Source of the DNA: Breoghania sp037026715
GTDB lineage: Bacteria; Pseudomonadota; Alphaproteobacteria; Rhizobiales; Stappiaceae
NCBI RefSeq assembly: GCF_037026715.1
Contig: NZ_JBANCG010000004.1
Location: 491,808 to 555,807 of the forward strand
Length of the DNA: 64,000 nucleotides
Direction of reading: 5' to 3'
The position numbers were made by a program, and so were the translations under genes. The notes under the pieces were generated by a model. It was given only the letters and a program-made list of their open reading frames with translations, searched no databases and was not told where the DNA came from. This document shows positions 18,455-27,420 of the stretch, in pieces; position 1 is the stretch's first letter; each line of letters opens with the position of its first letter.

Positions 18455-19261
18455 ATGTCTGATATGCGTCTCGTCGTCGTCGGAGCCAGCGGACGGATGG
18501 GCCGCCAGCTGGTCAAGGCCATCACCGAAATGTCCGGCGTCACGCTTTGCGCGGCGATCGAACGCGCGGGCGCGGAGTGCCTCGGCCAGGATGCCGGCGT
18601 GCTTGCGGGCGTGGGCGAACTGGGTGTTCCGCTCACCGACGATCCGCTGGCCGCCTTCGTCAAGGCCGAGGGCGTTCTCGATTTCACCCGGCCGGAGGCC
18701 ACCGTCGGCTTTGCCGAACTGAGCGCCCAGGCGCGCATCGTCCACGTCATCGGCACGACCGGTTTCGAGGCCGAGCACCAGGCGAAGATCGAGGCCGCAG
18801 CCCGGCATGCCCGCATCGTCAAGTCCGGGAATATGAGCCTCGGCGTGAACCTGCTGGCGGGACTGGTGCGAAGTGCCGCGAAGGCGCTCGACGAGGATTT
18901 CGACATCGAGATCGTCGAGATGCACCACCGCCACAAGGTGGACGCCCCGTCCGGGACCGCACTCTTGCTCGGCGAGGCAGCGGCGGACGGTCGCGAGATC
19001 TCGCTTGAGGAACGGTCCGTGCGCGGCCGCGACGGCATTACAGGCGAGCGCCCCGTTGGCGACATCGGCTTTGCATCCTTGCGCGGCGGTTCCGTCGTCG
19101 GCGACCACACGGTGATCCTCGCCGGCGAGGGCGAGCGCATCGAACTCACCCACCGCGCCCAGGACCGTGCCATCTTCGCGCGCGGTGCGATCAAGGCCGC
19201 GCTGTGGGCCCGCCGGCAGAAGCCCGGCCTCTATTCCATGGCCGACGTGCTCGGCCTTTGA
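18455..19261 (+). CDS. dapB: 4-hydroxy-tetrahydrodipicolinate reductase
   Basis: NAD(P)H-dependent enzyme of the diaminopimelate/lysine pathway. The 268-residue product shows the N-terminal dinucleotide fold (MRLVVVGASGRMGRQLVKAI), the GTTGF motif and the family signature EMHHRHKVDAPSGTA with the catalytic His and Lys. The frame is open 53 codons upstream into the ubiB gene, but the ATG at 18455 follows a GGAG and matches the universal start region. A gap of 115 bp separates it from ubiB. gpmA follows after 35 bp on the same strand. Confidence 0.96.
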   Translation: MSDMRLVVVGASGRMGRQLVKAITEMSGVTLCAAIERAGAECLGQDAGVLAGVGELGVPLTDDPLAAFVKAEGVLDFTRPEATVGFAELSAQARIVHVIGTTGFEAEHQAKIEAAARHARIVKSGNMSLGVNLLAGLVRSAAKALDEDFDIEIVEMHHRHKVDAPSGTALLLGEAAADGREISLEERSVRGRDGITGERPVGDIGFASLRGGSVVGDHTVILAGEGERIELTHRAQDRAIFARGAIKAALWARRQKPGLYSMADVLGL

Positions 19262-19296
19262 GCGATACGCAGACACGACCATTATCGGAGCGAGTG

Positions 19297-19917
19297 ATGG
19301 AACGTCTTTTGGTGCTGGTCCGCCATGGCCAGAGCGAGTGGAACCTGAAAAACCTCTTCACCGGCTGGAAGGATCCCGACCTGACGGAGCAGGGCGTGGA
19401 AGAAGCCGTCAAGGCCGGCCGGAAGCTGAAGGAGATGGGGCTTTCCTTCGACATCGCCTTCACCTCCGCGCTGACCCGCGCCCAGCACACCGAGGCGCTG
19501 ATCCTGGAGCAGCTCGGCCAGAGCGGGCTTTCCTCCACCCGCGACCAGGCGCTGAACGAGCGCGACTATGGCGATCTCACCGGCCTCAACAAGGACGATG
19601 CGCGCAAGAAGTGGGGCGATGAGCAGGTTCACGTCTGGCGCCGCTCCTACGACGTGCCGCCGCCGGGCGGCGAAAGCCTGAAGATGACGGCGGAACGCGT
19701 GCTGCCGTACTTTGAGGAAAAGATCATGCCGGAGGTGATGAAGGGCCAGCGCGTGCTGGTGACCGCCCACGGCAACTCGCTGCGCGCGTTGATCATGAAG
19801 CTGGAAGGGCTTACGCCGGAAGAGATCCTGAAACGGGAACTGGGCACCGGCGTGCCGATCGTCTACCGCTTCAACGAGGACGGCTCGGTCGCCAGCGTGA
19901 AGGATCTGGCCGATTGA
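19297..19917 (+). CDS. gpmA: 2,3-bisphosphoglycerate-dependent phosphoglycerate mutase
   Basis: Glycolytic/gluconeogenic enzyme interconverting 3- and 2-phosphoglycerate. The 206-residue product starts MERLLVLVRHGQSEWN, with the phosphorylated histidine at residue 10. The catalytic Glu lies in LNERDYGDLTG, and the second His in VTAHGNSLRALI. Short length is normal for alphaproteobacteria. ATG at 19297 has TCGGAG seven bases upstream. The dapB-gpmA pairing is common in this group. The gene converges with recF, only 40 bp apart. Confidence 0.95.
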   Translation: MERLLVLVRHGQSEWNLKNLFTGWKDPDLTEQGVEEAVKAGRKLKEMGLSFDIAFTSALTRAQHTEALILEQLGQSGLSSTRDQALNERDYGDLTGLNKDDARKKWGDEQVHVWRRSYDVPPPGGESLKMTAERVLPYFEEKIMPEVMKGQRVLVTAHGNSLRALIMKLEGLTPEEILKRELGTGVPIVYRFNEDGSVASVKDLAD

Positions 19918-19957
19918 GGCCATCGCCCTGGCGGCGCAAACACGGCTTGCCGCGATC

Positions 19958-21124
19958 TCAATCGATCGCGCGCACCGTTCCCTCGCTCACCGCAAAGCGC
20001 TGTGCATCGGCGGGCAGGGCCTGAAACAGCGTCGTGTCCGTGCCGGTCATGAAAACCTGACCGCCCAAAAGGTCGAGCCGCGCAAACAGCGCGGCGCGGC
20101 GACCCGGATCGAGATGGGCGGCGACCTCGTCCAGCAGCAGAACGGGCGTCAGGCCGCACACGCGCCCCGTCAGTTCCGCGTGCGCCAGCACCAGACCGAT
20201 CAGCAGCGCCTTCTGCTCGCCGGTGGAGGCAAGTCCCGCCGGCATCGCCTTGGCGAGATGGGTGACGGCGAGGTCGGTGCGATGCGGTCCCTCCAGCGTG
20301 CGCCCGGCCGCCCTGTCGCGCGGCCGCATGCGTTTCAGGAGATCGGCGAAGGCATCCTCCAGATCGGCGGCCGGCGTCGCGGCGGCCAGATCCTCGAACG
20401 GGCCTTCGAGCGCGAGGGCCGCGCGCGGGAACGCGTCGTCTGAGGCGTGTTCCTCGATCAGACCGGACAGAAGGCTCACGGTCTCGCGCCGGGCGAAGGC
20501 CATTGCCGTGCCGAGGGAGGCGATCTGCGCCTCCACCGCATCGAGCCAGGCCGCCTCCCCGCCATCTTCCAGAAGCCGGTTGCGCTGGCGCATCGCCTTG
20601 TCGAAATCCGCCACCCGGCGACCGTGTCCGGGATCGACCGCCAGCACCAGCCGGTCGAGAAAGCGTCGCCGCTCGCCGGCCGGCCCGGTGAACAGCCCGT
20701 CCATGGCCGGCACCAGCCAGAGCACACGCAGATAGTCCGACAACTCGTCGGCGGTGCGCGCATCCGCACCGTCGATCCGGACCCGGCGCCCCCCCGTCTC
20801 CGGCGCGTAGCCGGTGCCGATGCGGGTCTCGCCGCCCGGCCCCTCCAGAAGGACGGAAACGCTCCAGCCCGAGGGAGCGGGCCGTGCCGCATGGTCCGAA
20901 TCAGAAACGATGCCAGCGGCGACCTTGCGCACGATTTCGGCGAAGGCGGCGCGGCGCAGCCCTCTGCCGGGGGTGAGCAGGGAAACGGCTTCGAGCAGGT
21001 TGGTCTTGCCGGCGCCATTGTCGCCGGTCAGCGCCACCAGCCGCGCGCCGATGGACATGGAAACAGAGGCATAGTTGCGGAAATCGGCGAGCGTCAGGCG
21101 CGTCAGGCGCACGGAATCAGGCAT
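19958..21124 (-). CDS. recF: DNA replication and repair protein RecF
   Basis: SMC-like ATPase that helps load RecA at single-stranded gaps with RecO and RecR. The 388-residue product begins MPDSVRLTRLTLADFRNY and has Walker A GDNGAGKTNLLEA. Near the C terminus are the ABC-type signature STGEQKALLIGLVLAHAEL and Walker B PVLLLDEVAAHLD. All ATPase motifs look intact. The frame stays open for another 76 codons with non-coding character; ATG at 21124 is chosen by homology. It is about 9 kb from dnaA and dnaN rather than next to them. recR also occurs in this window. Confidence 0.95.
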   Translation of the reverse strand: MPDSVRLTRLTLADFRNYASVSMSIGARLVALTGDNGAGKTNLLEAVSLLTPGRGLRRAAFAEIVRKVAAGIVSDSDHAARPAPSGWSVSVLLEGPGGETRIGTGYAPETGGRRVRIDGADARTADELSDYLRVLWLVPAMDGLFTGPAGERRRFLDRLVLAVDPGHGRRVADFDKAMRQRNRLLEDGGEAAWLDAVEAQIASLGTAMAFARRETVSLLSGLIEEHASDDAFPRAALALEGPFEDLAAATPAADLEDAFADLLKRMRPRDRAAGRTLEGPHRTDLAVTHLAKAMPAGLASTGEQKALLIGLVLAHAELTGRVCGLTPVLLLDEVAAHLDPGRRAALFARLDLLGGQVFMTGTDTTLFQALPADAQRFAVSEGTVRAID

Positions 21125-21309
21125 CACGGGCAAGGCCTCGCGGCAGGTGAGGAGGCGGGGCCGGTGCCAGTTCGGGGGCAAAATCTGAGGGGCGTGAAAC
21201 CGATTCGCTGCATGGCGCCGATAATGGGCAAGAGCGGCGCGGACGTCACCACCTGCCTTTGCCGACATCCGGCACGGTTTCTGGTTTTTCGGACGGGCAG
21301 GGGCGGCAC

Positions 21310-22062
21310 TCAGCCGTAGCTGTGCAGGTCGCTGCCGTACCGGCGCAGCCAATCCCGGGCGTGCTCGGTTTCAGGAAAGAGCGCGTTCGTCACATTCCAG
21401 AAGCGGGCCGAGTGGTTCATCTCGACGAGATGCGCCACCTCGTGGGCCGCGACATAGTCGAGCACAAAGGCCGGCGCCAGCACCAGTCGCCACGAGAAGT
21501 TGAGCTTGCCCTGCGCGGTGCACGAGCCCCAGCGCGAGCGGGTGTCGCGAATGACGAGGCCCGTGGGGCGACGGGCAGAGGGATGGGCAAGCGCGAGCGC
21601 GCCGACATGGCGCTCCACCGCTTCCGCCAGATCGGCCCGGGCTTCCTTCTTGAGGAAATCGGTCAGCCGGCGCGGCAGATGCGGCCCATCGCCCGCCACG
21701 ACCAGCTTGGGGCCCGCCTCTTCGTCAACGACGAGAACCGTGCCGCGGCCCGCCGGCCTGTGCTCGATGAAATGTGGAACGCCGCGAAGCGGCACGGTGC
21801 CGCCGGCCAGAAAGGGCCGGGCAGCCGGCATCGTCTTCATGCGCTCGGCAAGCCAGCCGCGATGATCCTCGGCAAACCGCTGCGCGGTACGGAAGGTGCC
21901 GCGCTCCGGGATCGTCAGCACCGGACCACCACCGGCAGCCGGCAGGCGCAGGCTGTAACGCCGGGCGCGCGCGTTGCGCCTGACCTCCACGCGCACGTCC
22001 CGACCATCAATGTCGAGAACGATGTGATCCGGCTCGGCACGGGCTGGATTGAAGAAGCGCAT
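21310..22062 (-). CDS. YgjP/SprT-like M48-type metallopeptidase
   Basis: Predicted zinc metallopeptidase of the YgjP (DUF45) family, 250 residues. The zinc motif HEVAH (His207, Glu208, His211) is followed by the nearby His217 in EMNHSARFW. The preceding RDTRSRWGSCTAQGKLNFSWRL stretch is the family's most conserved block. The N-terminal part is mainly beta (DHIVLDIDGRDVRVEVRRN). Its physiological substrate is unknown. ATG at 22062 is preferred; the 60 codons upstream look non-coding. It is on the same strand as recF. Confidence 0.9.
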   Translation of the reverse strand: MRFFNPARAEPDHIVLDIDGRDVRVEVRRNARARRYSLRLPAAGGGPVLTIPERGTFRTAQRFAEDHRGWLAERMKTMPAARPFLAGGTVPLRGVPHFIEHRPAGRGTVLVVDEEAGPKLVVAGDGPHLPRRLTDFLKKEARADLAEAVERHVGALALAHPSARRPTGLVIRDTRSRWGSCTAQGKLNFSWRLVLAPAFVLDYVAAHEVAHLVEMNHSARFWNVTNALFPETEHARDWLRRYGSDLHSYG

Positions 22063-22240
22063 CGGGGGATCCGCAGATGAAACCGGTCGGGGCAGGCCCG
22101 GCTCGCCGCCGCGACGCGGCGATTCGGGCGGGCCCAAGTATAGCGTGATCGCGCTGCAGCGGCGTGGGGCGCGTTCGCGGCAGCCGTCTCGCTGCGCACG
22201 ACTGGAGCGCTTTCCGTTCAGACGAAATCGTCCGAGACAC

Positions 22241-22270
22241 AAGAAACCGCTTCAGATCAATATGCTCTAG
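22241..22270 (+). repeat. Dispersed intergenic repeat, copy 3
   Basis: AAGAAACCGCTTCAGATCAA continuing TATGCTCTAG. It shares the CGCTTCAGATCAATA core with copy 4 and the GAAACCGCT start with copy 2. A partly complementary GAGCGCTTTCC lies 30 bp upstream. The end of the repeat supplies the stop codon of the DUF2852 gene. Confidence 0.55.
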
Positions 22271-22662
22271 GCGGCTGCGACTGGTTTGCGACGGCCCTTC
22301 ATGAAGGCGTCGAATTCCTCCCGGTCGCGGGCATGGCGCAGATTGGCGAGGAATTCGTCGAACTCGGCACGCATCTCGTCAAGCCGGCGACGCTCCTCCT
22401 CCAGCCGCTCCAGTTCGTCTTCGCGATAGGCGTCGAACGCGGAGTTGCCGGTGCGCCCGCCCATGCCGAACTCCGCGCCCATCGAACGCAAGCCTTCGCG
22501 CAAATCGTTGCGCACGCTGGAAAACGCGCCTTGCAGCCGGTCGCCCCACACAATGTAGGCGAGCATGGCGAGGCCGAGCGGCCAATAAAGAACGAAGCCC
22601 AGGATCATCAGGGTGATCGTGAGCGGCGTCCATGCCGGACGAAGGGGCCCGCACCGTGTCAT
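22267..22662 (-). CDS. DUF2852 membrane protein
   Basis: Conserved alphaproteobacterial protein of unknown function, 131 residues. The N-terminal third contains one or two hydrophobic helices (LTITLMILGFVLYWPLGLAM followed by LAYIVWGDRL). The C-terminal part is a charged coiled-coil-like helix rich in Glu/Arg (DELERLEEERRRLDEMRAEF). This layout of a membrane anchor with a cytoplasmic helix is typical of DUF2852. ATG at 22662 is used; a GTG two codons earlier is possible. The stop codon is formed by the end of a dispersed repeat, so the last residues may vary between relatives. Confidence 0.85.
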   Translation of the reverse strand: MTRCGPLRPAWTPLTITLMILGFVLYWPLGLAMLAYIVWGDRLQGAFSSVRNDLREGLRSMGAEFGMGGRTGNSAFDAYREDELERLEEERRRLDEMRAEFDEFLANLRHARDREEFDAFMKGRRKPVAAA

Positions 22663-22856
22663 GGTCACTTTCCCGGTTTCCCAACCCGGAAGATCAATTG
22701 GGAGCGTAACGGCAACGTTTCAAGAAGACGTATCGCGGATGTGGCAAACGCCTCCGCGAGGACGCAGATCAGGGAACGCCGCCCCGACGGGCCGGCGTCA
22801 CACGTGTTCCATCCGCCGTCGCACGACGCCCGAGGTCGGGCCCGACGGGTACGCCT

Positions 22857-23423
22857 TCAGCGCGGGGCGCGCTTGGCGAGGATGCGCTGCAGCGTGCGGC
22901 GGTGCATGTTGAGCCGCCGGGCGGTTTCCGAGACATTGCGATCGCAAAGCTCGTAGACGCGCTGGATGTGCTCCCACCGCACGCGGTCGGCCGACATCGG
23001 ATTTTCCGGCGGCGGCGCCATCTCGTCGAGCTTGCGGGTCAGCGCGGCGAAGATGTCGTCGGCATCCGCGGGCTTGGCCAGATAGTCGATGGCGCCAAGC
23101 TTCACTGCGGTGACCGCTGTCGCGATGTTGCCGTATCCGGTGAGGATGATCGCCCTCGCCTCGGGAGAGTGCTCGTGCAGCGCGCTGATCACGTCGAGGC
23201 CGTTGCCGTCGCCGAGCCGCATGTCGACCACGGCAAAGGCGGGCGGGGTGGCAGCGATCTTGGCTCTCGCCTCTTCCACGCTGTCAGCGATGTCGGTCGT
23301 GAAGCCACGCTTTTCCATCGCCCGTGCCAGCCGCTGCAGAAACGGCTTGTCATCATCGACGATCAGCAGGCGAGCCCCCGCGATTTCGCCCTCCAGTTGC
23401 TCACTCGGCACTTCGTCTGTCAT
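22857..23423 (-). CDS. regA: Response regulator RegA/ActR/PrrA
   Basis: Redox-responsive transcription factor, partner of the RegB kinase. The 188-residue product has a receiver domain with the acidic pair in VDDD near residue 23, the phosphoacceptor Asp67 in VVDMRLGDGNG, and the switch Lys in YLAKPAD. A short proline linker leads to a Fis-type helix-turn-helix at the C terminus (NVSETARRLNMHRRTLQRIL), identical in layout to ActR of rhizobia and PrrA of Rhodobacter. ATG at 23423 has AGGA eight bases upstream; an earlier ATG 15 bases upstream is an alternative. regB lies 146 bp upstream on the same strand. Confidence 0.95.
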   Translation of the reverse strand: MTDEVPSEQLEGEIAGARLLIVDDDKPFLQRLARAMEKRGFTTDIADSVEEARAKIAATPPAFAVVDMRLGDGNGLDVISALHEHSPEARAIILTGYGNIATAVTAVKLGAIDYLAKPADADDIFAALTRKLDEMAPPPENPMSADRVRWEHIQRVYELCDRNVSETARRLNMHRRTLQRILAKRAPR

Positions 23424-23569
23424 CTTTAGTTCCTGCATTCCCGGGGGCAGAGCCACCCCCTACAGCCCCGTTTATAGGAGAGCGGGTGCCCTGGAGCAAA
23501 TCACGCTCTCCCCACCCGTTTCTCCCGATCCAATCCTCGTGGCGGCAGGCGCCATTTTCGGCGCTCAGC

Positions 23570-24916
23570 TCACGCGTAACCGGCCTCCTCGATTGCACCG
23601 GCGGAATCCTCGGCGCTTTCCAGCGCGATCCGCGGCCAGACGATCTGTACCACCGCGCCGCCTTCCAGGCTGTTGCGCAGCGACAGCCGTGCGCCGGTGC
23701 GCTCCAGCAACGTCTTGGCGATGAAGAAGCCAAGACCGAGACCGCCGGCGTTCGCCTGGGCAGCAACCTCCGTCGGCCGCGCTCCGGCGCGTGCGCGTGT
23801 GGTCACATAAGGCTCACCCAGCCGATCGATCACATCGTCGGCAAAGCCGGGTCCGTCGTCGGTAATCGTCACCGAGACGCTCGCATCGGTCCAGTTCAGC
23901 CGCACGCTGACAGCGCTTGTGGCGAAATCGACGGCGTTCTCTAGCAGGTTTCCGAGCCCGTAGATGATCGATGCGTTGCGCCGCACCGTCGGCTCGCCGG
24001 CGTTGCTTTCCTTGATGATGGTGACGGCGATGCCGAACTCGCGGTGCGGTTCTGCCACCTCCTCGACCAGGTGGGAGAGCCGCAGGCTCAGGAAAGACTG
24101 GTCGGAGGAAAGAGACGTGAGCTTGCGCAGGATCTCGCGGCAGCGGTCGCCCTGGGTGCGGATGAGGGCGACGTCCTCGCGCTGGGTGGAGCCTTCGGCA
24201 AGATCGGTCTCAAGCTCCTTGGCGGTGAGCACGATGGTGGCGAGCGGCGTGCCCAGCTCGTGGGCGGCGGCGGCGGCGAGGCCGTCGAGCGAATGAAGAT
24301 GCTGCTCGCGCTCCAGCGTCAGTTCGGTAGCGGCAAGCGCCTGGGAAAGCTGACGCGCCTCGGCCGCGACCTGGAACGTGTAGAAGGCGATGAAGGCAAG
24401 CGTCGCCACCAGCGCCGTCCATACGCCGAACTGGTAGGTGCCGGGCAACTGGAACACCTCGCCCTCGATCCAGGGCAGCGGCAGTTGGAAGAAGGCGAGA
24501 AGGCTCGCCGCGCAGATGACGATACCGCCGAGCGCCACCGTATCGCGCGGCGGCAGCGCGGCCGCCGAAACGGTAACAGGCACCAGCAGCAGAACGGCGA
24601 AGGGATTGCCGAGACCGCCGGTCAGGAACAGGAGGCCGGAAAGCTGGAGGATGTCGTAGCCCAGCAGCACCGCGGACCAGCGCTGCGGCAGGCGCTGCAC
24701 CTTCGCGCGCACCAGTTTCAGGAACAGGTTGAGCCACGCCGACAGTGCGATCAGCGCGAAGACGAACCCCATCGGCACCTTGAAGCCGAAGCCGTAATTG
24801 ACGACAAGCACCGCGGCGGTCTGACCGGCGACGGCGAGCCACCTCAATCTGACCAGGGTGTCAAGCTTCAGCAGTCTTTCGCCGAAGTCATTCCGGGCGG
24901 GGACAGCACCGAGCAT
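23570..24916 (-). CDS. regB: Redox sensor histidine kinase RegB/ActS/PrrB
   Basis: Membrane kinase that senses the redox state of the ubiquinone pool and phosphorylates RegA. The N-terminal half holds about six membrane helices with the quinone-binding-type motif GGLGNPF at roughly residues 100-106. The dimerisation domain has the phosphorylated His of HELGTPLATI and the conserved redox-active Cys in QGDRCREIL. The ATPase domain shows N (GLGNLLENAVDFA), DDGPGF and GLGLGFFIAKTLLERTGA motifs. All hallmark residues are intact. The start is either ATG 24916 or a GTG nine bases earlier. It is divergent from secB. Confidence 0.95.
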   Translation of the reverse strand: MLGAVPARNDFGERLLKLDTLVRLRWLAVAGQTAAVLVVNYGFGFKVPMGFVFALIALSAWLNLFLKLVRAKVQRLPQRWSAVLLGYDILQLSGLLFLTGGLGNPFAVLLLVPVTVSAAALPPRDTVALGGIVICAASLLAFFQLPLPWIEGEVFQLPGTYQFGVWTALVATLAFIAFYTFQVAAEARQLSQALAATELTLEREQHLHSLDGLAAAAAHELGTPLATIVLTAKELETDLAEGSTQREDVALIRTQGDRCREILRKLTSLSSDQSFLSLRLSHLVEEVAEPHREFGIAVTIIKESNAGEPTVRRNASIIYGLGNLLENAVDFATSAVSVRLNWTDASVSVTITDDGPGFADDVIDRLGEPYVTTRARAGARPTEVAAQANAGGLGLGFFIAKTLLERTGARLSLRNSLEGGAVVQIVWPRIALESAEDSAGAIEEAGYA

Positions 24917-25168
24917 GGGCTCCACTTTCGGGTCGCTCTATAGGTCGTTACGTCCACTGAATAGACTGCCATCCGGCCGACGCCAAGCCATTGTGACCCC
25001 TCAATTGCAATATGCCGTTAGGGCAATTTTCCCGCGAATGTTCGGTTTCGGCGGTTTTGTGGCGCCTCTTCGCTTGTCTCGCCCCGCCCGGCCATGCTAG
25101 CCAGCCGGATCGAGGCCGGCCCCTGCAGCGGCCCGCCATTAGGACCGACACACGGATAACGACACTCG

Positions 25169-25645
25169 ATGAGCGATACGAACGAGCCCGCCGCCGGCGC
25201 ACAACAGCAGCCGCCCGCCATGAACATCCTCGTCCAGTACATCAAGGATCTCTCGTTCGAGAACCCGAATGCGCCGGCGACCCTGCGTCCGAACGAGCAG
25301 CAGCCGCAGCTCGACATCAACGTCAACGTCAACGCCACAAAGCACGAGGACAACCAGTTCGAGGTGACCTTGGCGCTGGAGGCGAAGGCCGTTTCCAACG
25401 GCACGGCGATGTTCGCGGTGGAACTGGTCTATTGCGGCATCTTCCGCATTCAGGGCATTCCGGAAGAGCACATGCACCCGTTCGTGCTGATCGAGTGCCC
25501 GCGCATGCTGTTCCCGTTCGCGCGCCAGATCATCTCCGACTGCACCCGCAACGGCGGCTTCCCGCCGCTGATGATCGATCCGATCGATTTCGCGGCCCTC
25601 TACCGCCAGAACATGGCGCAGGGGAACACCCAGCCGCTGAACTGA
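25169..25645 (+). CDS. secB: Protein-export chaperone SecB
   Basis: Tetrameric cytoplasmic chaperone that keeps preproteins unfolded and hands them to SecA. The 158-residue product has the Gln/Pro-rich N-terminal tail common in alphaproteobacteria, then the family core: QYIKDLSFENPNAP, DINVNVNATKHEDNQFEV, the CGIFRI strand, and the substrate-binding region around CPRMLFPFARQIISDCTRNGGFPPL. Length and motifs are complete. An intrinsic terminator follows 31 bp after the stop. It is divergent from regB. Confidence 0.96.
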   Translation: MSDTNEPAAGAQQQPPAMNILVQYIKDLSFENPNAPATLRPNEQQPQLDINVNVNATKHEDNQFEVTLALEAKAVSNGTAMFAVELVYCGIFRIQGIPEEHMHPFVLIECPRMLFPFARQIISDCTRNGGFPPLMIDPIDFAALYRQNMAQGNTQPLN

Positions 25646-25676
25646 CGGCAGAGGCACCCGATACCGAGAAGACCAG

Positions 25677-25699
25677 GGAGCGCCGCCGGCGCTCCTTTT
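25677..25699 (+). terminator. Intrinsic terminator after secB
   Basis: Perfect 8-bp stem GGAGCGCC / GGCGCTCC with a three-base loop GCC (25677-25695), followed directly by TTTT. It sits 31 bp past the secB stop codon. Confidence 0.85.
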
Positions 25700-25747
25700 C
25701 GTATGCGCAGGTCTCAGGCGGGGGCGCATTTCCAGTTGGGGGCCCTG

Positions 25748-26968
25748 TCAGCCAGCCTTGCGCACCGGCTCGCGCGGTTCGGCCGGCCTTATGCCGGACC
25801 GCACCAGCAGGTCGGTATCGGGCGAAAAACGCGCTTCGAGCGGCAGCATCGCCGCACCCAGAACGCGGGCCATCGGGCCGATGCTTCCCGCCGCGACCAA
25901 CGTCGGCGACAGGCCCGACAGGTTGAAAGCGCCCAGCGTATCCTCAAGCCCCGCCGTAAGCCGCGCCCGCCAGGGCGGCGGCAGCAACCCGTCGACGACC
26001 ACGGCCTGAAAATCTATGATCGACAGCGCCGCCACGACTGCGCGCGCGAATTCCGGCAACGTGGCCTCCATCCAGCGCTCGAAGATGGCCTCGATCTCCG
26101 GCGTGGCGGTGTCGGAATAAAGGACCTCCTGACTGTCGAAGCCGGCCGCGGTCAGGGCACGCTCCAACTGCAGGACGGATGCGGAATGAATGAGCTGGCG
26201 TGGCGCCCGGCCTCCGATCGCCCGGCCGGCGGGCATCGAGCCTATCGCCCCGGCATTGGCCTGTTCGCCCGGATAGAGCTTTCCATCGAGCACGATGCCG
26301 CCGCCGATGAAGGTGCCCATGTAGATGTAGAGCGCGCTGCGCGTGGCAATCGCCGAGCCGGCGATCATCTCCGCGGCGCAGGCCGCCGTTGCGTCGTTGT
26401 AGAGCCAGGCCTCCAGCCCGGTTGCCTGCGACAGCGCGCCGGACACGTTGGCCGTGCGCCATCCATCGAGCGACCCGGGCGCCAGATCGAGTTCGGTGGC
26501 CCAGGCTTCCAGCTCGCCCGGCATGGCGATGCCGATGCCTACGACGCGCCGGCGCGCCTCCTCGTCGAGCATTTCCAGAAGTTCCGTGACCTGACGTGCC
26601 GCCGTCGCGATCGTGCGATCGGGCAGCGGCGCCGCAAATCCTTTGCGACGGCTGCCGATAACGTCGCCGGTGAGATTCACCAGAAGCGCCTCCACCGAAT
26701 GGCGGCCGATCTTCACGCCCAACGAATAGGCGCCAGCCGGATTGGGAGCGATCGGCGTCGACGGTTGGCCGACATGACCGCGAACCTTTTCGCGCTTGAC
26801 GACGAGACCAGCCTCCATGAGCCGGCTGACTATGACCGAGGCGGCTTGCCCGGAAAGTCCTGTTTCCCTTGCGATTTCGGCGCGCGACAAGGCGCCCGCG
26901 CGCCGCAGCGCGCTCATGATCAGGCGCTCGTTGTAAGCGCGCAGACCCGTGGTATCGCCGCCTCGCAT
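25748..26968 (-). CDS. ROK-family transcriptional regulator
   Basis: Sugar-responsive regulator of the NagC/Mlc/XylR class, 406 residues. The N-terminal winged helix-turn-helix includes LSRAEIARETGLSGQAASVIVSRL. The remaining part is a ROK sugar-kinase-like domain with an ATPase-like fold (SLGVKIGRHSVEALLVNL, GIGIAMPGEL, YIYMGTFIGGGIVLDG). The CxCGxxGC zinc motif of ROK kinases and NagC is absent: the corresponding stretch reads NAGAIGSMPAG. ATG at 26968 has GGAG seven bases upstream. It is divergent from frk-zwf-pgl-edd. A 38-bp palindromic element starts about 50 bp from its start codon and recurs before smoE, so it likely controls both operons and itself. Confidence 0.93.
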   Translation of the reverse strand: MRGGDTTGLRAYNERLIMSALRRAGALSRAEIARETGLSGQAASVIVSRLMEAGLVVKREKVRGHVGQPSTPIAPNPAGAYSLGVKIGRHSVEALLVNLTGDVIGSRRKGFAAPLPDRTIATAARQVTELLEMLDEEARRRVVGIGIAMPGELEAWATELDLAPGSLDGWRTANVSGALSQATGLEAWLYNDATAACAAEMIAGSAIATRSALYIYMGTFIGGGIVLDGKLYPGEQANAGAIGSMPAGRAIGGRAPRQLIHSASVLQLERALTAAGFDSQEVLYSDTATPEIEAIFERWMEATLPEFARAVVAALSIIDFQAVVVDGLLPPPWRARLTAGLEDTLGAFNLSGLSPTLVAAGSIGPMARVLGAAMLPLEARFSPDTDLLVRSGIRPAEPREPVRKAG

Positions 26969-27017
26969 CCGGTCTCTCCATCCTCGTCGCAAATCGGTGG
27001 CACGATGCTACCCGGGT

Positions 27018-27055
27018 TCTAATATTAAAATCAAAGTGATTTATTTATTGACAAG
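27018..27055 (+). promoter_or_regulatory. ROK-regulon operator/promoter element, copy 1
   Basis: An AT-rich 38-bp block with an exact palindrome AAATCA-AAG-TGATTT (27028-27042) and a perfect -35 TTGACA (27049-27054) on the plus strand. A second copy at 32816-32852 matches it except for one gap and two substitutions. It is about 50 bp from the ROK gene start and faces frk. Downstream -10 candidates are weaker (TATGTA at 19-bp spacing). Confidence 0.75.
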
Positions 27056-27420
27056 AGTCGCGCACTGTGGCGTATGTAACGCAACGGAGCCGGCCTCGCT
27101 CCGCGCGATGCTGGCGCGCGGCGGCAGGGCCGATCGTTTCCGGCGTGCGCCGCCGAAAGGCGGCTCGGGAGCGGGCTTCGGGCCGGCCCGTTTCGGAGCG
27201 ATAGAACCGGGCAAGCCGCCCCGCGCGGACCATGTCTCGGACGGTTCCGGACCCGCCCGAACATGGTCGCTCGGAGGTCACCACCGGTCGCATACCGAAC
27301 GCCGGCACGGGACGGCGGAGGAACGAATCCTAGAAATGCCGAACCTATTTCGAGTGATCTCCGTGGCCCATGGCCAGCGGAGCTCTTGCCTTGCGGGCGG
27401 AACTCTCTGAACGACAGGAA

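Noticed and set aside
15982..19194. Minus-strand open frame of 1070 codons
   Set aside because: It is the exact antisense of ubiE, ubiB and dapB, which are certain genes; GC-rich codon bias leaves such mirror frames open.
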